From contig NZ_CABFVH010000012.1 in NCBI RefSeq assembly GCF_902141855.1, positions 1-64,000 on the forward strand: a stretch of DNA of 64,000 nt, given 5' to 3'. Made by a program: the position numbers and the translations under genes. Numbering within the stretch: position 1 is the first letter of the stretch; every line of letters starts with the position of its first letter. The notes beneath the pieces were generated by a model. The model ran no database searches, had not been told where the DNA came from, and saw only the letters and a program-made list of their open reading frames with translations. The DNA is from Methylobacterium dankookense (lineage in GTDB: Bacteria > Pseudomonadota > Alphaproteobacteria > Rhizobiales > Beijerinckiaceae). This document shows, piece after piece, positions 1 to 8,659 of the stretch.

Positions 1-122
1 CCGATCATGGTGAACTCGCCGTTGCGGAAGCGGAAGCCCGGGTCGCGCGTGGTGCGGAAGGAGAAGAGCGTGTCCGTCCAGTGGTGCACCGACAGCACCT
101 GCTCCTCGAAATACTTGCTCAT
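1..122 (-). CDS. Ferredoxin--NADP+ reductase, N-terminal fragment
   Basis: Only the first 40 or so codons lie in the window; the gene continues past the left edge. The visible protein starts MSKYFEEQVLSVHHWTD and includes RFRNGEFTMIG, which matches the start of the FAD-binding barrel of bacterial ferredoxin/flavodoxin-NADP+ reductases. That family passes electrons between NADPH and ferredoxin or flavodoxin. The gene lies just downstream of a 7Fe ferredoxin on the same strand (26-base gap), so the two could form an electron-transfer pair for the redox enzymes of this locus. The functional link is inferred; the family call rests on a short stretch. Confidence 0.8.
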   Translation of the reverse strand, partial: MSKYFEEQVLSVHHWTDTLFSFRTTRDPGFRFRNGEFTMI

Positions 123-148
123 CGGTCGGGTCCTCCTGCTGTCGTGAA

Positions 149-487
149 TCAGGCCGCGGCCGGGTCCGCCGTGCCGAAGGACGCGGCGAGCTTGTCCGCC
201 CGCCCGTCCCAGGCGGCGGCATCCTCCGGCGGCTCCGCGCGCGCCGTGATGTTGGGCCAGAGGCCGGCATATTTGGCATTGAGCGCCTTCCAGCCCTCTA
301 GGCCCGGCTCGGTATCGGGCTTGATCGCCTCGGCCGGGCATTCGGGCTCGCAGACCCCGCAATCGATGCATTCGTCCGGGTTGATCACCAGCATGCTCTC
401 GCCGACGTAGAAGCAGTCCACCGGACAGACCTCGACGCAGTCGGTGTATTTGCAGCGGATGCAGTTCTCGGTGACGACGTAGGTCAT
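149..487 (-). CDS. fdxA: 7Fe ferredoxin (FdxA type)
   Basis: A 112-residue protein starting [17 protein letters not shown]. It has the two cysteine clusters of the Azotobacter FdI-type ferredoxins: [14 protein letters not shown] near residues 9-22 and [12 protein letters not shown] near 39-50. These usually bind one [3Fe-4S] and one [4Fe-4S] cluster. The C-terminal half ([12 protein letters not shown]) is also typical of the family. It is a soluble one-electron carrier. The gene lies 104 bases downstream of an ABC-transporter ATPase and just before a ferredoxin reductase gene. The ATG was chosen because it gives the canonical N-terminus. The family is certain; the redox partner is not known. 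Confidence 0.95.
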   Translation of the reverse strand: MTYVVTENCIRCKYTDCVEVCPVDCFYVGESMLVINPDECIDCGVCEPECPAEAIKPDTEPGLEGWKALNAKYAGLWPNITARAEPPEDAAAWDGRADKLAASFGTADPAAA

Positions 488-591
488 GAGCTTGTCGAGC
501 CTTCGGGCACGGCGCCGCCCCGTACGGTGGAGCGGGCTCCGCCGCGGGATGGCCGGGCAGGGATGGAGCGGGCGGCGGGCCGCCCGCGGGT

Positions 592-1452
592 TCACAGCAC
601 CGCGGCGAGGTCCTGGCCTTCGAGGTCGATCGCCAGCCCCTTCATCGCGTCGGCGCTGACCTCGCCGCCCATGGCGCGCAGGCTCTCCTCGCGGATCAGC
701 GACATCAGCCCGCGGCGCAGGCCCAGGAACTCGGAGGACAGGGTCATGGCCGGCAGGCGCGGGCGGGGCAGCGGCACCGCCACCTCGGCCTTGATGCTGC
801 CGGGGCGCGCGGTCATCACGTAGATGCGGTCGGAGAGGAAGATCGCCTCGTCGATGTCGTGGGTCACGAACAGCACCGAGATCTTCAGCCGCTGCCACAT
901 GTTGGTGAGGATCTGCTGCATGATCAGCCGGGTCTGCGCGTCCAGCGCCCCGAAGGGCTCGTCGAGGAGCAGGATGCGCGGCCCCGTGGCGAGCGCCCGC
1001 ACGATGCCGACCCGCTGCTTCATGCCGCCGGAGAGCCGGTCGGGATAATGGTTCTCGAAGGCCGAGAGCCCGGCGAGGCCGAGCAGCGTGCGGGCCTGCC
1101 GCTCCCGCTCGGAGCGGGGCAGGCCCTTCATCTTCAGGCCGAACTCGACGTTCTCGCGCACGGTCTTCCAGGGAAAGAGCGAGTATTGCTGGAAGATCAT
1201 CCCCCGCTCGGCGCTCGGGCCCGAGACCGGCTCGCCGTCGACCGTGACGGAGCCGGAGGACGGCGTCAGGAAGCCGGCGAGCGCGTTGAGCAGCGTCGAC
1301 TTCCCGCAGCCCGAGGGGCCGATGATCGAGACGAACTCCCCGGGCTCCACCGTCAGCGCGGCGTCCGAGACCGCCTCGACCGACCCTTCGAGGGTCTCGT
1401 AGCGCAGGCAGAAGTCGCGGACCTCGATCCGGCCCCGGCTCGGCTCCACCAT
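592..1452 (-). CDS. ABC transporter ATP-binding protein (SsuB/TauB/NrtD type)
   Basis: A 286-residue ATPase subunit of an importer. Walker A (GPSGCGKST) is near residues 45-53, the signature LSGGMKQR near 140-147, and Walker B ([13 protein letters not shown]) near 159-170, followed by the switch region [18 protein letters not shown] after Walker B is typical of the nitrate/sulfonate/taurine ATPase family. It lies 125 bases downstream of the permease and forms one importer with that permease and the binding protein. The substrate cannot be read from the sequence; a small oxyanion or organosulfur compound is suggested by the sulfur-related neighbours. Confidence 0.92.
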   Translation of the reverse strand: MVEPSRGRIEVRDFCLRYETLEGSVEAVSDAALTVEPGEFVSIIGPSGCGKSTLLNALAGFLTPSSGSVTVDGEPVSGPSAERGMIFQQYSLFPWKTVRENVEFGLKMKGLPRSERERQARTLLGLAGLSAFENHYPDRLSGGMKQRVGIVRALATGPRILLLDEPFGALDAQTRLIMQQILTNMWQRLKISVLFVTHDIDEAIFLSDRIYVMTARPGSIKAEVAVPLPRPRLPAMTLSSEFLGLRRGLMSLIREESLRAMGGEVSADAMKGLAIDLEGQDLAAVL

Positions 1453-1577
1453 GTGCGGCTCCTTCTTCAGGTTGGAGATCGCCGGGCATCCGCCCGGTGC
1501 AAGCGCGGCTGCGCGTCGGCGGGCGTCCGCCGGGCTCCGCGGATCCCGGCTCGGCCGGGTATCCGCGGGATCTGGGA

Positions 1578-2468
1578 TCAGCGCGCGGCCCAGGGCATGA
1601 CGAGGCGGCCGAGCAGGCGGATCAGCCAGGACGAGGCGAGGCCGAGCACGCCGATCGCGATCATGCCGAGCGCGATGTCCGCGTACTGGACCAGGGAATA
1701 GGCTTCCCAGGTGAAGTAGCCGATCCCGTACTGGCCGGAGATCATCTCCGCGGCGATCAGCGAGACCCAGGCGACGCCCATGCCGACGGTGAGCCCGGTG
1801 AAGATCTGCGGCAGGCAGGCCGGCAGGTAGACCTCGCGGAACAGGGCCCCCTCCCCCGCCCCGAGGCAGCGCGCGGCGCGCACCAGCACGGGATCGACAT
1901 GCGCCATGCCCTGCAGCGTGTTGATGAGGACGGGGAAGAACGAGCCCAGGAAGGTGATGAACACGATCGAGGCCTCGTTCGTCGGCCAGAGCATGATCGC
2001 CATCGGCACCCAGGCGATGGCCGGGATCGGGCGCAGCACCTCGCAGATCGGGAAGGCGACCTCGCGCAAGGCGCGGAAGCGGCCCATCAGCAGCCCGAGC
2101 GGCACGGCGAGGCCGCCCGCGAGGAGGAAGCCGAGCCCGATCCGGCGGCAGGACAGGAGGACGTGGTCGGCGAAGAGCGGGTTGCGCAGGGCCGCGAGCC
2201 CCCGCCCCAGCACGTCGCCCGGCGTCGGGATGTTGGTGAAGCGCACGTAGAAGACGACCCGGTTCGTCGTGAGCAGGTGCCAGGCCAGCACGAACAGGAC
2301 GAGGGCGGCGAGGCCGACGAGGCCGGCCCGGATCTGGTCGTGGTGCAGGCGCAGCCAGCGGCCGAGGCGCCGGCCGGGCTCGGCGGGTGCCGGAGCGGGC
2401 GCGGCCCGCTTCGGGGCGGAGGCCGGCGCCGGGAGCGACGGGACGGGGCGGAGGGCGAGGGCTTTCAT
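1578..2468 (-). CDS. ABC transporter permease (SsuC/TauC/NrtB type)
   Basis: A 296-residue integral membrane protein. After an Ala/Pro-rich N-terminus of about 45 residues come several hydrophobic segments and the BPD_transp_1 region with an EAA loop ([19 protein letters not shown], near residues 195-213) that docks on the ATPase. [12 protein letters not shown] and GIGYFTWEA are typical of the nitrate/sulfonate/taurine permease family. Its start lies 4 bases after the stop of the substrate-binding protein gene, so the two are co-translated or nearly so. Confidence 0.92.
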   Translation of the reverse strand: MKALALRPVPSLPAPASAPKRAAPAPAPAEPGRRLGRWLRLHHDQIRAGLVGLAALVLFVLAWHLLTTNRVVFYVRFTNIPTPGDVLGRGLAALRNPLFADHVLLSCRRIGLGFLLAGGLAVPLGLLMGRFRALREVAFPICEVLRPIPAIAWVPMAIMLWPTNEASIVFITFLGSFFPVLINTLQGMAHVDPVLVRAARCLGAGEGALFREVYLPACLPQIFTGLTVGMGVAWVSLIAAEMISGQYGIGYFTWEAYSLVQYADIALGMIAIGVLGLASSWLIRLLGRLVMPWAAR

Positions 2469-2472
2469 GCGC

Positions 2473-3891
2473 TCAGCCCCCCGTCACGGCGGCCTTCAGG
2501 GCCTCGTCGAAGGGCATCACCTTGCCCGCTCCCTTGGCGGCCTCCGCGTCCTGCTTGAGGAGGTAGGGGCTGATGCCGCCCTTGCCGTCGACCACGTAGA
2601 AGGCCTCGCTCGCGAAGAGCTTGATGCCGCGCGCCGTGTCGAAGACGTAGGCGACGTTGACCGCGCGGCCCTTGGCCTTGAGGTCGGCGAGCGCCGCGAG
2701 GGTGCAGGCGGCGCTGGCATAGGGCTGGATGTCGCCGTCCTTGATCCAGATCTCGCCGGCCTTGCGCGGCTCGGTGACCGGCTTCTTGCAGTAGCCGTCC
2801 TCGCCGCTCACCTCGTAGTTCGCCGTCGAGGCCGCCTGCCGGTCGTAGTCGAGCCCGCGCTCGGCGAAGACCTTGCGGATGTAGCCGTCGTTGACCCAGG
2901 GGCCGACGTCGAATTCCTTGATGCGGTCGAGCTTCTGCAGGACCTTCACGTCCTCGCGGGCGGCGTCGATGAGCGGCGCCTTCAGGGTCGGGTCGACGGT
3001 CATGATCCCGCCGGGGCCGAGGAAGATGTAGACCACCTCCTTGTCGGTGCCGGTCCAGGCGGAGATCTGCTCGGCGGCGCGCTTCGGGTCGGCGCGCACC
3101 CAGTCCTGCGCGTCGAGCACCGCCTTGAGATAGGCCTCGACGATCTCCGGATATTGCTTGGCGAAGTCGGTCCGCACCACGACGCCGTGCCAGGTCGGCA
3201 GCCGGGTCTCGACGCCGTCGAAGATCTTGCGCGCGAAGCCCCGGAAGGGCAGCAGCTCGGCGAAGGGCACGAAATCGGCGTGGGCGTCGATCTTCTTCTC
3301 CTGGAGGTTGGTCGAGCCGACCTCCGGGCTCTGGCTGACGAGGCGGAACCAGGTCGGCGGATAGCCCTTGTCCTGCAGCGCCTTCAGGACCATGCCGTGG
3401 GCGGCCGAGCCGAAGGGCACGCTGACGAGCTTGCCCTTGAGGTCCTCGAAGGAGAAGAACTCGGATTCCTTGTGCACCACGATGCCGTTGCCGGAGCCGT
3501 GCAGGTTGTAGGCGGCGACCGCGATCAGTTCCGAGCGGCTCTCGGGGTTGTTCTGGAAGGTGTAGCCGTTGACGACGAGGGGATAGTCGCCCATCGCGCC
3601 GAACTGGAGCTTGCCGGCCATCATCCCGTTGGTCACCGGCGGGCCCGAGGTGAAGTTCTGCCAGTCGAGCTTGATCGTCATGCCGGCATACTTGCCGGTC
3701 TTCGGCAGGTGCTTCTCGATCAGCTTGAGCTGCCGCAGCACCACGCCGACGGTCGCGGTGTTGGTGGTGGTGTCCTGCGTGCCGATGCCGACGGTGAGCG
3801 TCTCGGCGCGCGCCGGCAGGCCGAGGCCGACCAGCGCCATGAGCGCGAGGGCCGAGACGGAGGCATGACCCGAACGCTTCGCTCTCATCAT
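2473..3891 (-). CDS. ABC transporter substrate-binding protein with NosL-like C-terminal extension
   Basis: A 472-residue exported protein. A signal peptide of about 29 residues ends in LGLPARAETL. Residues 30 to about 340 are an SsuA/TauA/NrtA-like binding domain (DWQNFTSGPPVTNGMMAGKL, then GSAAHGMVLKALQDKGY). That family is usually 310-340 residues long; this protein runs about 130 further. The extension holds a Cys near residue 366 (GYCKKPVTEPRKAG), then IWIKDGDIQPYASAACTLAA and AYVFDTARGIKLFASEAFYV, and ends KVMPFDEALKAA. This pattern resembles NosL, a copper-binding accessory lipoprotein, but lacks its CxxCxM metal motif. The NosL likeness is from reading only. First gene of the importer operon, downstream of a Crp-type regulator. 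Confidence 0.85.
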   Translation of the reverse strand: MMRAKRSGHASVSALALMALVGLGLPARAETLTVGIGTQDTTTNTATVGVVLRQLKLIEKHLPKTGKYAGMTIKLDWQNFTSGPPVTNGMMAGKLQFGAMGDYPLVVNGYTFQNNPESRSELIAVAAYNLHGSGNGIVVHKESEFFSFEDLKGKLVSVPFGSAAHGMVLKALQDKGYPPTWFRLVSQSPEVGSTNLQEKKIDAHADFVPFAELLPFRGFARKIFDGVETRLPTWHGVVVRTDFAKQYPEIVEAYLKAVLDAQDWVRADPKRAAEQISAWTGTDKEVVYIFLGPGGIMTVDPTLKAPLIDAAREDVKVLQKLDRIKEFDVGPWVNDGYIRKVFAERGLDYDRQAASTANYEVSGEDGYCKKPVTEPRKAGEIWIKDGDIQPYASAACTLAALADLKAKGRAVNVAYVFDTARGIKLFASEAFYVVDGKGGISPYLLKQDAEAAKGAGKVMPFDEALKAAVTGG

Positions 3892-3985
3892 CGGCTCCTG
3901 CGCTGAAGATGTCCGGTCGACATCGCAGGGGCATGATCGGGCGGTCTCACGGTCTCGATCAAACGTCGAAGGGTTTCGCCGGTCG

Positions 3986-3998
3986 ATTAGTTGCGCAA
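3986..3998. promoter_or_regulatory. Candidate operator before the importer operon
   Basis: ATTAGTTGC (3986-3994) runs into the palindrome TTGCGCAA (3991-3998), about 95 bases upstream of the substrate-binding protein start. The same nonamer occurs about 70 bases upstream of the DUF971 gene in the same relative orientation (8660-8668). A Crp/Fnr-type regulator gene is adjacent. Binding by that regulator is only inferred. Confidence 0.3.
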
Positions 3999-4050
3999 AA
4001 ACCGGGACGGTGGCCGCGGGTGCTACTTGTTTGTGCGAAACGCTTGCGAA

Positions 4051-4842
4051 TCATGCGGTCTCGTCGCCGCCGCGCATCTGCGCGAGCACATCCGCGCGGC
4101 GGATCACGATCTGCGAACGCCGCGTCGCCACCACGCCCTGCTCGGCAAGGCGCTTGAGGCTGATCGTGACCCATTGGCGGGTGGCGCCGACCATGTGGGC
4201 GAGGTCGGCATGGGTGAAGGTCGCGGCGACGAGCACGCCCTCCCCTTCCGGCACGCCGTAGAGGTCGGCGAGGTGGAGGAGCAGGTGGGCGAGCCGCTCG
4301 GTGATCGAGCGGGTGCCCAGCATCTGCGCCAGCGTCGAGTAGCAGCGTCCCTTGAAGGAGAGCCCCTCGATCACGCCGAGGGCGAGGGTGGGGATCTGCA
4401 CGACGAGCTGGCGAAGCGCCTTGCCGGGCAGGTGCAGCACCGTGGAATTGGCCGCCGCCATGCCCGACCAGCTGTGCAGCCCCTCCCCGAACACCTCCGG
4501 GCCGCCGACGAAATTGCCCGAATTCCAGTAGGCCAGGGTGATCTCGCGGCCGGAGGGCGCGGAGTAGAACACGCGCATCCGGCCGGTCTCGACCAGCCAG
4601 ATGCCGTCATGGGGCGTGCCTTGCGTGAACAGCGTCGCGCCGCGGTAGAGCACCCGGCGCCGGCCGCGCTCCATCACCAGGGCGAGCTCCCGCTCGGTCA
4701 GGCCCTGGAGCAGCGGCCGCGGGCCGCCGGCCTGCGGCTCCGCCTCGGCAAGGCGCAGGGCGCTCGCCTGCGCGGGAAGCGGCCAGCCCGCAGCAGGCGG
4801 CCAGGTGGTTCCGATGCTGCTTTCCATGGCCGGCTCCTGCAT
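4051..4842 (-). CDS. Crp/Fnr-family transcriptional regulator
   Basis: A 263-residue regulator with a cyclic-nucleotide-binding-type beta roll (roughly residues 50-165; ATLFTQGTPHDGIWLVETG) and a C-terminal winged HTH of the Crp type (roughly 180-255; TFTHADLAHMVGATRQWVTI as recognition region). I see no Fnr-type cysteine cluster at the N-terminus, so oxygen sensing through Fe-S is unlikely. A second ATG five codons in (MESSIG) is an alternative start. It lies between the redox genes and the importer operon on the same strand, 159 bases before the binding-protein gene, and probably controls the locus. Its effector is unknown. Confidence 0.9.
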   Translation of the reverse strand: MQEPAMESSIGTTWPPAAGWPLPAQASALRLAEAEPQAGGPRPLLQGLTERELALVMERGRRRVLYRGATLFTQGTPHDGIWLVETGRMRVFYSAPSGREITLAYWNSGNFVGGPEVFGEGLHSWSGMAAANSTVLHLPGKALRQLVVQIPTLALGVIEGLSFKGRCYSTLAQMLGTRSITERLAHLLLHLADLYGVPEGEGVLVAATFTHADLAHMVGATRQWVTISLKRLAEQGVVATRRSQIVIRRADVLAQMRGGDETA

Positions 4843-5149
4843 CCCGTCCCGGAGGTCGCAGCAAAGCCTGTACCAGTTCCAAACTGCACGGCTCCTACGA
4901 CATCCGGTCGATCCCTTCGGGATGGCGGATGTCGTCTTCGCTCAGACGCCGCGCGGGCTTGCCGATACCAGGCTGCGATAAACGCGACTCATCGCAGCCT
5001 GCCCGCGCGACTGCGCGGCGGCGGCCGTCCGCCGAGCGCGTTGATCGCGACCGAGAGTCGGGATCAACGCACTTTGGTATGAAACGCGAACGGCGCCGGG
5101 CCCGAAGGCCGCGGCGCCGCGCGTCGTCAGCGGAGGGTCCCGGCGGGGC
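4843..5149. repeat. Intergenic repeat family A, copy 1 (spacer with no gene)
   Basis: The spacer between the HEAT and Crp genes is nearly filled by two repeat modules. Module A1 (about 4890-4968) contains the inverted repeat ACGACATCCG / CGGATGTCGT around an inner ATCCC-TTCG-GGAT hairpin, and recurs inverted at about 16248-16322. Module A2 (about 4964-5083), starting with GATACCAGGC and ending with ACTTTGGTATG, recurs at about 57142-57257. I see no coding region here. Confidence 0.75.
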
Positions 5150-6109
5150 TCACCCCCCGCGGCAGCGGCCGATCGCCCAGCGCACGAGCTTGCGCACGTC
5201 CGGATCGGGATCGTCGTAATCCGCCTCGAGGAAGGGGAGCGCGCGCGGGTCGGCGATCTCGCCGAGCGCCGCCGCGGCCTCCTTGCGCAGGTTGCTGATC
5301 TCCGATCCCAGCGCGCGGCCGAGCACCTCGACAGCGGCGACTGCCTGGATGCGGCCGAGCGCGTTCGCCGCCTTGGTCCGCACCTGCCAGACCGGATCCT
5401 CCATGCGGGCGATCAGGGGCTCGACCGCCTCGGGCAGGCGGATCTTGGCGGCCGAGACCGCGGCCTCCTCGCGCACCTGCCAGTGCTCGTCGTCGAGCCC
5501 GGCGATCAGGGTCGCGATGCCGGGCCCGCCCGCGCGCAGGAAGACGAGGGCCGACATGGTGGCCCGGCGCACGCTCGGATCGGCATCGCCCGCCGTGGCG
5601 ATGAGGGCGGGCAGCGCCTCCTCGGCCTTGAGGTAGCCGATGACGCCGAGCCCTTCGCGGCGCACCTCCGGCGCGGGGCTGCGCAGGGCCTTCAGCGCGG
5701 CGGCGAGCGCATCGGGCAGGACGAGCTCGCGCAACGCCCGCAGGGCCGCGGCCTGGACGAAGGGATCGGTGTGCTCCGCGCGCGCGATGAGGAGCGGGCC
5801 GCAGGCGGGCTCCTTCTTCTCCGCCAGCGTGTCGGCGGCGACCCGGCGCACGTCGGCATCCGCATCCTCCAGCGAGCGGACCAGCCCCTCGACCACGTCC
5901 GGGCCGTCATGCTCGTCGAGCGCCTTCGCCGCGGCGGCGCGGACGCTGGCATCGTCGTCGGCAAGCCCCTTGAGGAGCAGGACCTTGGCCTCCGGCCCCA
6001 CGGCCTCGGCCAGCTCCATCATCGCGACGCGGCGGATGCCGGGATCGGGATCGGCGGCGCGTCCTGCGAGGTCGTCGAGATCGTCGTCGAAGCTGTCGAA
6101 TACGGGCAT
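5150..6109 (-). CDS. HEAT-repeat protein
   Basis: A 319-residue protein starting MPVFDSFDDDLDDLAGRAAD. Nearly all of it is degenerate HEAT/PBS-lyase-type repeats of about 30 residues with the recurring pattern D-x-x-VR-x-x-A-A-x-A-L (DDASVRAAAAKAL, DADVRRVAADTL, DPSVRRATMSAL, HWQVREEAAVSA, VWQVRTKAANAL, NLRKEAAAAL). No catalytic motif is visible; such solenoids serve as protein-binding scaffolds. It starts 6 bases after the stop of the small ferredoxin gene, so it is almost certainly made together with the AprAB-like pair. An assembly or scaffold role for that complex is inference. Confidence 0.9.
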   Translation of the reverse strand: MPVFDSFDDDLDDLAGRAADPDPGIRRVAMMELAEAVGPEAKVLLLKGLADDDASVRAAAAKALDEHDGPDVVEGLVRSLEDADADVRRVAADTLAEKKEPACGPLLIARAEHTDPFVQAAALRALRELVLPDALAAALKALRSPAPEVRREGLGVIGYLKAEEALPALIATAGDADPSVRRATMSALVFLRAGGPGIATLIAGLDDEHWQVREEAAVSAAKIRLPEAVEPLIARMEDPVWQVRTKAANALGRIQAVAAVEVLGRALGSEISNLRKEAAAALGEIADPRALPFLEADYDDPDPDVRKLVRWAIGRCRGG

Positions 6110-6114
6110 GGCGC

Positions 6115-6348
6115 TCACCGCAGCAGGTAGGGGATGTTGACCTTGACGGCGTTCGTCGGGCAGTCGACCTCGCAGGGCATGCAGTACCAGCATTCGTCGT
6201 ACTTCATGTAGGCCTTCTGCCGGTCCTCATCGATCGCGAGGATGTCGAGCGGGCAGACATCGACGCAGACGCGGCAGCCCTTCTCGGCGATGCACTTCTC
6301 GTCGTCGATGACGACCGCGGCGCTCTTGGCCTGGGTGATGATCGGCAT
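6115..6348 (-). CDS. 2[4Fe-4S] ferredoxin, AprB-like small subunit
   Basis: A 77-residue protein with two cysteine clusters, CIAEKGCRVCVDVCP (residues 19-33) and CWYCMPCEVDCP (residues 53-64). The spacing fits two [4Fe-4S] clusters and resembles the ferredoxin core of adenylylsulfate reductase subunit B, without the long C-terminal tail of the classical subunit. It lies 27 bases after the AprA-like flavoprotein gene and 6 bases before the HEAT gene. It probably takes or gives electrons to the FAD subunit; direction and partner are not readable. Confidence 0.88.
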   Translation of the reverse strand: MPIITQAKSAAVVIDDEKCIAEKGCRVCVDVCPLDILAIDEDRQKAYMKYDECWYCMPCEVDCPTNAVKVNIPYLLR

Positions 6349-6375
6349 GCGGAATTCTCCGGATAGTCTGTCGAT

Positions 6376-8121
6376 TTACTCGGCCGCGGCCGGCGTCTTG
6401 ATGCGGAGCTGGTGGTAGGCGCTCATCTCCTCCTCGGCGACGGGCACGATGAAGGGATCGACGTCGCGCTTGGCGTGCGCCATCCGGCCCTGCTCGTCCT
6501 TGAACAGGACGGTGTGGCAGTTCCAGTTGGCGTTGTCGGTCTCGGGGTGATCGGTGCGCAGGTGGTAGAAGCCCCAGCGGCTCTCGGTGCGGTAGAGCGA
6601 GGCCGCCGCCGCCATGTCGGCGCAGTCGAGGATGGTCTGCATCTCCAGTGCGCGGAGCAGCTCGTGCGGGTCGCGGGCACAGAGATGGTCGAGGTCCTCG
6701 CGGATCTCCGCGAAGCGGCGCTGGCCGAGCTCCATCTTGGCCGTGACCTTGGGCGGCTCCAGGTAGTCGTTCACGAGGCGGCGCGTCTTGAACTCCATCT
6801 CGTGCGGGGTGAGCCCGTCCTCGCGGCGGGTGGGGGCCAGCACCCGCTCCTGCTCTGCCAGAAGGTCGCCGTCGTCGTAGCCGGCGAGGCTCGTGGCCGC
6901 GCAATAGGCGGCGGCGTCCGCGCCTGCGATGCCGCCGTTCACGAAGGCGCCGAGCATGTAGTTGTGCGGCACGCTCGCCATGTCGCCGACCGCGTAGAGG
7001 CCGGGAATGGTGGTGCGGGCATTCTCGTCCACCCAGACGCCCGAGGCGGAGTGGCCGGAGCAGAAGCCGATCTCGGAGATGTGCATCTCGACCGGGCGCT
7101 TGCGGTAATTGGTGCCGCGCCGCTCGTGGAAGCGCCCGCGCGAGGGCCGCTCGTTCGAGTGCAGGATGGTCTCGATCTCCGAGATCGTCTCCTCGCGCAG
7201 GTGGTCCATCTTGAGGAAGACCGGGCCGTTGCCGCCCTGCAGCTCGCGCCAGAACTCGAGCATCATCTGGCCCGACCAGTAGTCGCACTCGATGAAGCGC
7301 TCGCCCTTGTTGTTGGCCGTGTATCCGCCGAACGGCCCAGTGACGTAGGCGCAGGACGGGCCGTTATAGTCCTTGATCAGCGGGTTGATCTGGTAGCATT
7401 CGAGGTTCGCGAGCTGCGCGCCCGCGTGGTAGGCCATGGCATAGCCGTCGCCGCAATTGGCCGCGTTCTCGTAGGTGCCGAACAGGTAGCCCGAGGCCGG
7501 CAGGCCGAGCCGCCCAGCCGCGCCGCAGGCGAGCACCACGGCCTTGGCCTTCACGACGAGGAATTCCGAGGTGCGGGTGTTGACGCCGACCGCGCCGGCG
7601 ATGCGCCCGTCCGGCCCCTTGAGCAGGCGGGTCGCCATGTAGCGGTTGGTGACGCCGACCTGGAGGCGGCGCAGCTGCCGGTAGAGCACCTTCTTGACGT
7701 TGTGCCCCTCCGGCATCGGCAGCACGTAGGTCCCCATATGGTGGACCTTGCGCATGTTGTATTCGCCGGAGCCGTCCTTCTCGAACTTCACCCCGAGCTT
7801 GTCGAGGTACTGGATCATCGGGAAGGAGCCTTGCGCGTAGGCCATCACGGCCTTCTGGTTCACGATGCCGTCGTTGGCGACCGTGATCTCCTTCACGTAT
7901 TGCTCCGGCGTCGCGTAGCCCGGCACGACGGCGTTGTTCAGCCCGTCCATGCCCATGCTGATCGCGCCCGAGCGCTTCACGTTCGCCTTCTCCATCAGGA
8001 CGACGCGGAGCTTCGGATCGGCCTCCTTGGCCTTGATCGCGGCCATCGGACCGCCGGTGCCGCCGCCGATCACCAGAAGGTCGGTCTCGATGATCTCGGT
8101 CTTGAGCTGGATGGCGCTCAT
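6376..8121 (-). CDS. AprA-like FAD flavoprotein (adenylylsulfate reductase / fumarate reductase family)
   Basis: A 581-residue flavoprotein starting MSAIQLKTEIIETDLLVIG. FAD-binding GGGTGGPMAA is near residues 18-27, VEKANVKRSGAI-like (MEKANVKRSGAI) near 41-52, and the second FAD contact GLYAVGDMASVPH near 400. The C-terminus (ESRWGFYHLRTDHPETDNA, then WNCHTVLF) lines up well with the end of AprA from sulfate reducers and less well with succinate dehydrogenase. It is followed by an AprB-like ferredoxin, so the pair is an AprBA-like oxidoreductase. I see no ATP sulfurylase or QmoABC-type genes nearby, so the substrate may not be APS. The internal ATG was chosen because it follows a GAGAGG ribosome site and restores the family N-terminus. 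Confidence 0.85.
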   Translation of the reverse strand: MSAIQLKTEIIETDLLVIGGGTGGPMAAIKAKEADPKLRVVLMEKANVKRSGAISMGMDGLNNAVVPGYATPEQYVKEITVANDGIVNQKAVMAYAQGSFPMIQYLDKLGVKFEKDGSGEYNMRKVHHMGTYVLPMPEGHNVKKVLYRQLRRLQVGVTNRYMATRLLKGPDGRIAGAVGVNTRTSEFLVVKAKAVVLACGAAGRLGLPASGYLFGTYENAANCGDGYAMAYHAGAQLANLECYQINPLIKDYNGPSCAYVTGPFGGYTANNKGERFIECDYWSGQMMLEFWRELQGGNGPVFLKMDHLREETISEIETILHSNERPSRGRFHERRGTNYRKRPVEMHISEIGFCSGHSASGVWVDENARTTIPGLYAVGDMASVPHNYMLGAFVNGGIAGADAAAYCAATSLAGYDDGDLLAEQERVLAPTRREDGLTPHEMEFKTRRLVNDYLEPPKVTAKMELGQRRFAEIREDLDHLCARDPHELLRALEMQTILDCADMAAAASLYRTESRWGFYHLRTDHPETDNANWNCHTVLFKDEQGRMAHAKRDVDPFIVPVAEEEMSAYHQLRIKTPAAAE

Positions 8122-8166
8122 GCTGGCCCTCTCGCGGGGTGGGCGCGGGCGACCGCGCGGATCCAA

Positions 8167-8194
8167 GTCGTTGTTTCGATGTCGTTGTTTCGAT
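8167..8194. repeat. Tandem 14-base repeat (2 copies)
   Basis: Two perfect head-to-tail copies of GTCGTTGTTTCGAT lie between the DUF971 stop and the AprA-like start, about 45-70 bases upstream of the latter. They may be a slippage product or a paired regulator site. Confidence 0.7.
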
Positions 8195-8238
8195 GCGCGC
8201 TCCGCCGAAGCGGGAAGCACGCCGAGGCGATGTCGGGG

Positions 8239-8592
8239 TCAGGCCGCCTGCGGGGGGCGCTCCTCGGCCGCGGCGTCGCGGGCGAGGTCGCGCAGGTAGA
8301 CGAAGGGATAGATCCCGCGGGCATGCCCGTCGGAGAAGCCGAGATGCAGCGCGTAGCCGCCCATCGGCGCGACCGTCGTCACCGCGACCGCCTCGAACGC
8401 CGTCGGGAAGCGGCCCTGGATGCGATCGCGCGTGCACCACGCGCAGCGGCAGCCGAGCCGGAGGGCCTCGGCGCTGAGGCTCGCGGCCGGGCCCTCGCTC
8501 CAGGCGAGGCGCAAAGCGCGGCCGCCGCGGGCCAGCGTCACGCCGGTCGGAACGGCTTCCGGATCGATGGGCGGCTCGGCGGGAATTCTCAT
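8239..8592 (-). CDS. DUF971 (GBBH-like N-terminal domain) protein
   Basis: A 117-residue single-domain protein of the DUF971 family, which is also found at the N-terminus of gamma-butyrobetaine hydroxylases. Residues 42-55 (ALRLGCRCAWCTRD) carry the family's cysteine cluster (C-x-C-x2-C), probably metal binding. LAWSEGPAASLSAEALR and HLGFSDGHARGIYPF are typical of the fold. Family members often lie beside iron-sulfur or redox genes, but no biochemical role is firmly known to me. It is the likely first gene before the AprA-like gene (117-base gap). Confidence 0.85.
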   Translation of the reverse strand: MRIPAEPPIDPEAVPTGVTLARGGRALRLAWSEGPAASLSAEALRLGCRCAWCTRDRIQGRFPTAFEAVAVTTVAPMGGYALHLGFSDGHARGIYPFVYLRDLARDAAAEERPPQAA

Positions 8593-8659
8593 GGCTGCAT
8601 CCGTCGTCGGCCTGTTGAGGCCGGTCCATTAAGGACGCGCCGACAGATGCGAGATAGCA

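Noticed and set aside
6376..8121. Succinate dehydrogenase or fumarate reductase flavoprotein
   Set aside because: The C-terminal region and the partner ferredoxin resemble AprA/AprB more, and no membrane anchor genes of a Sdh/Frd complex are present.
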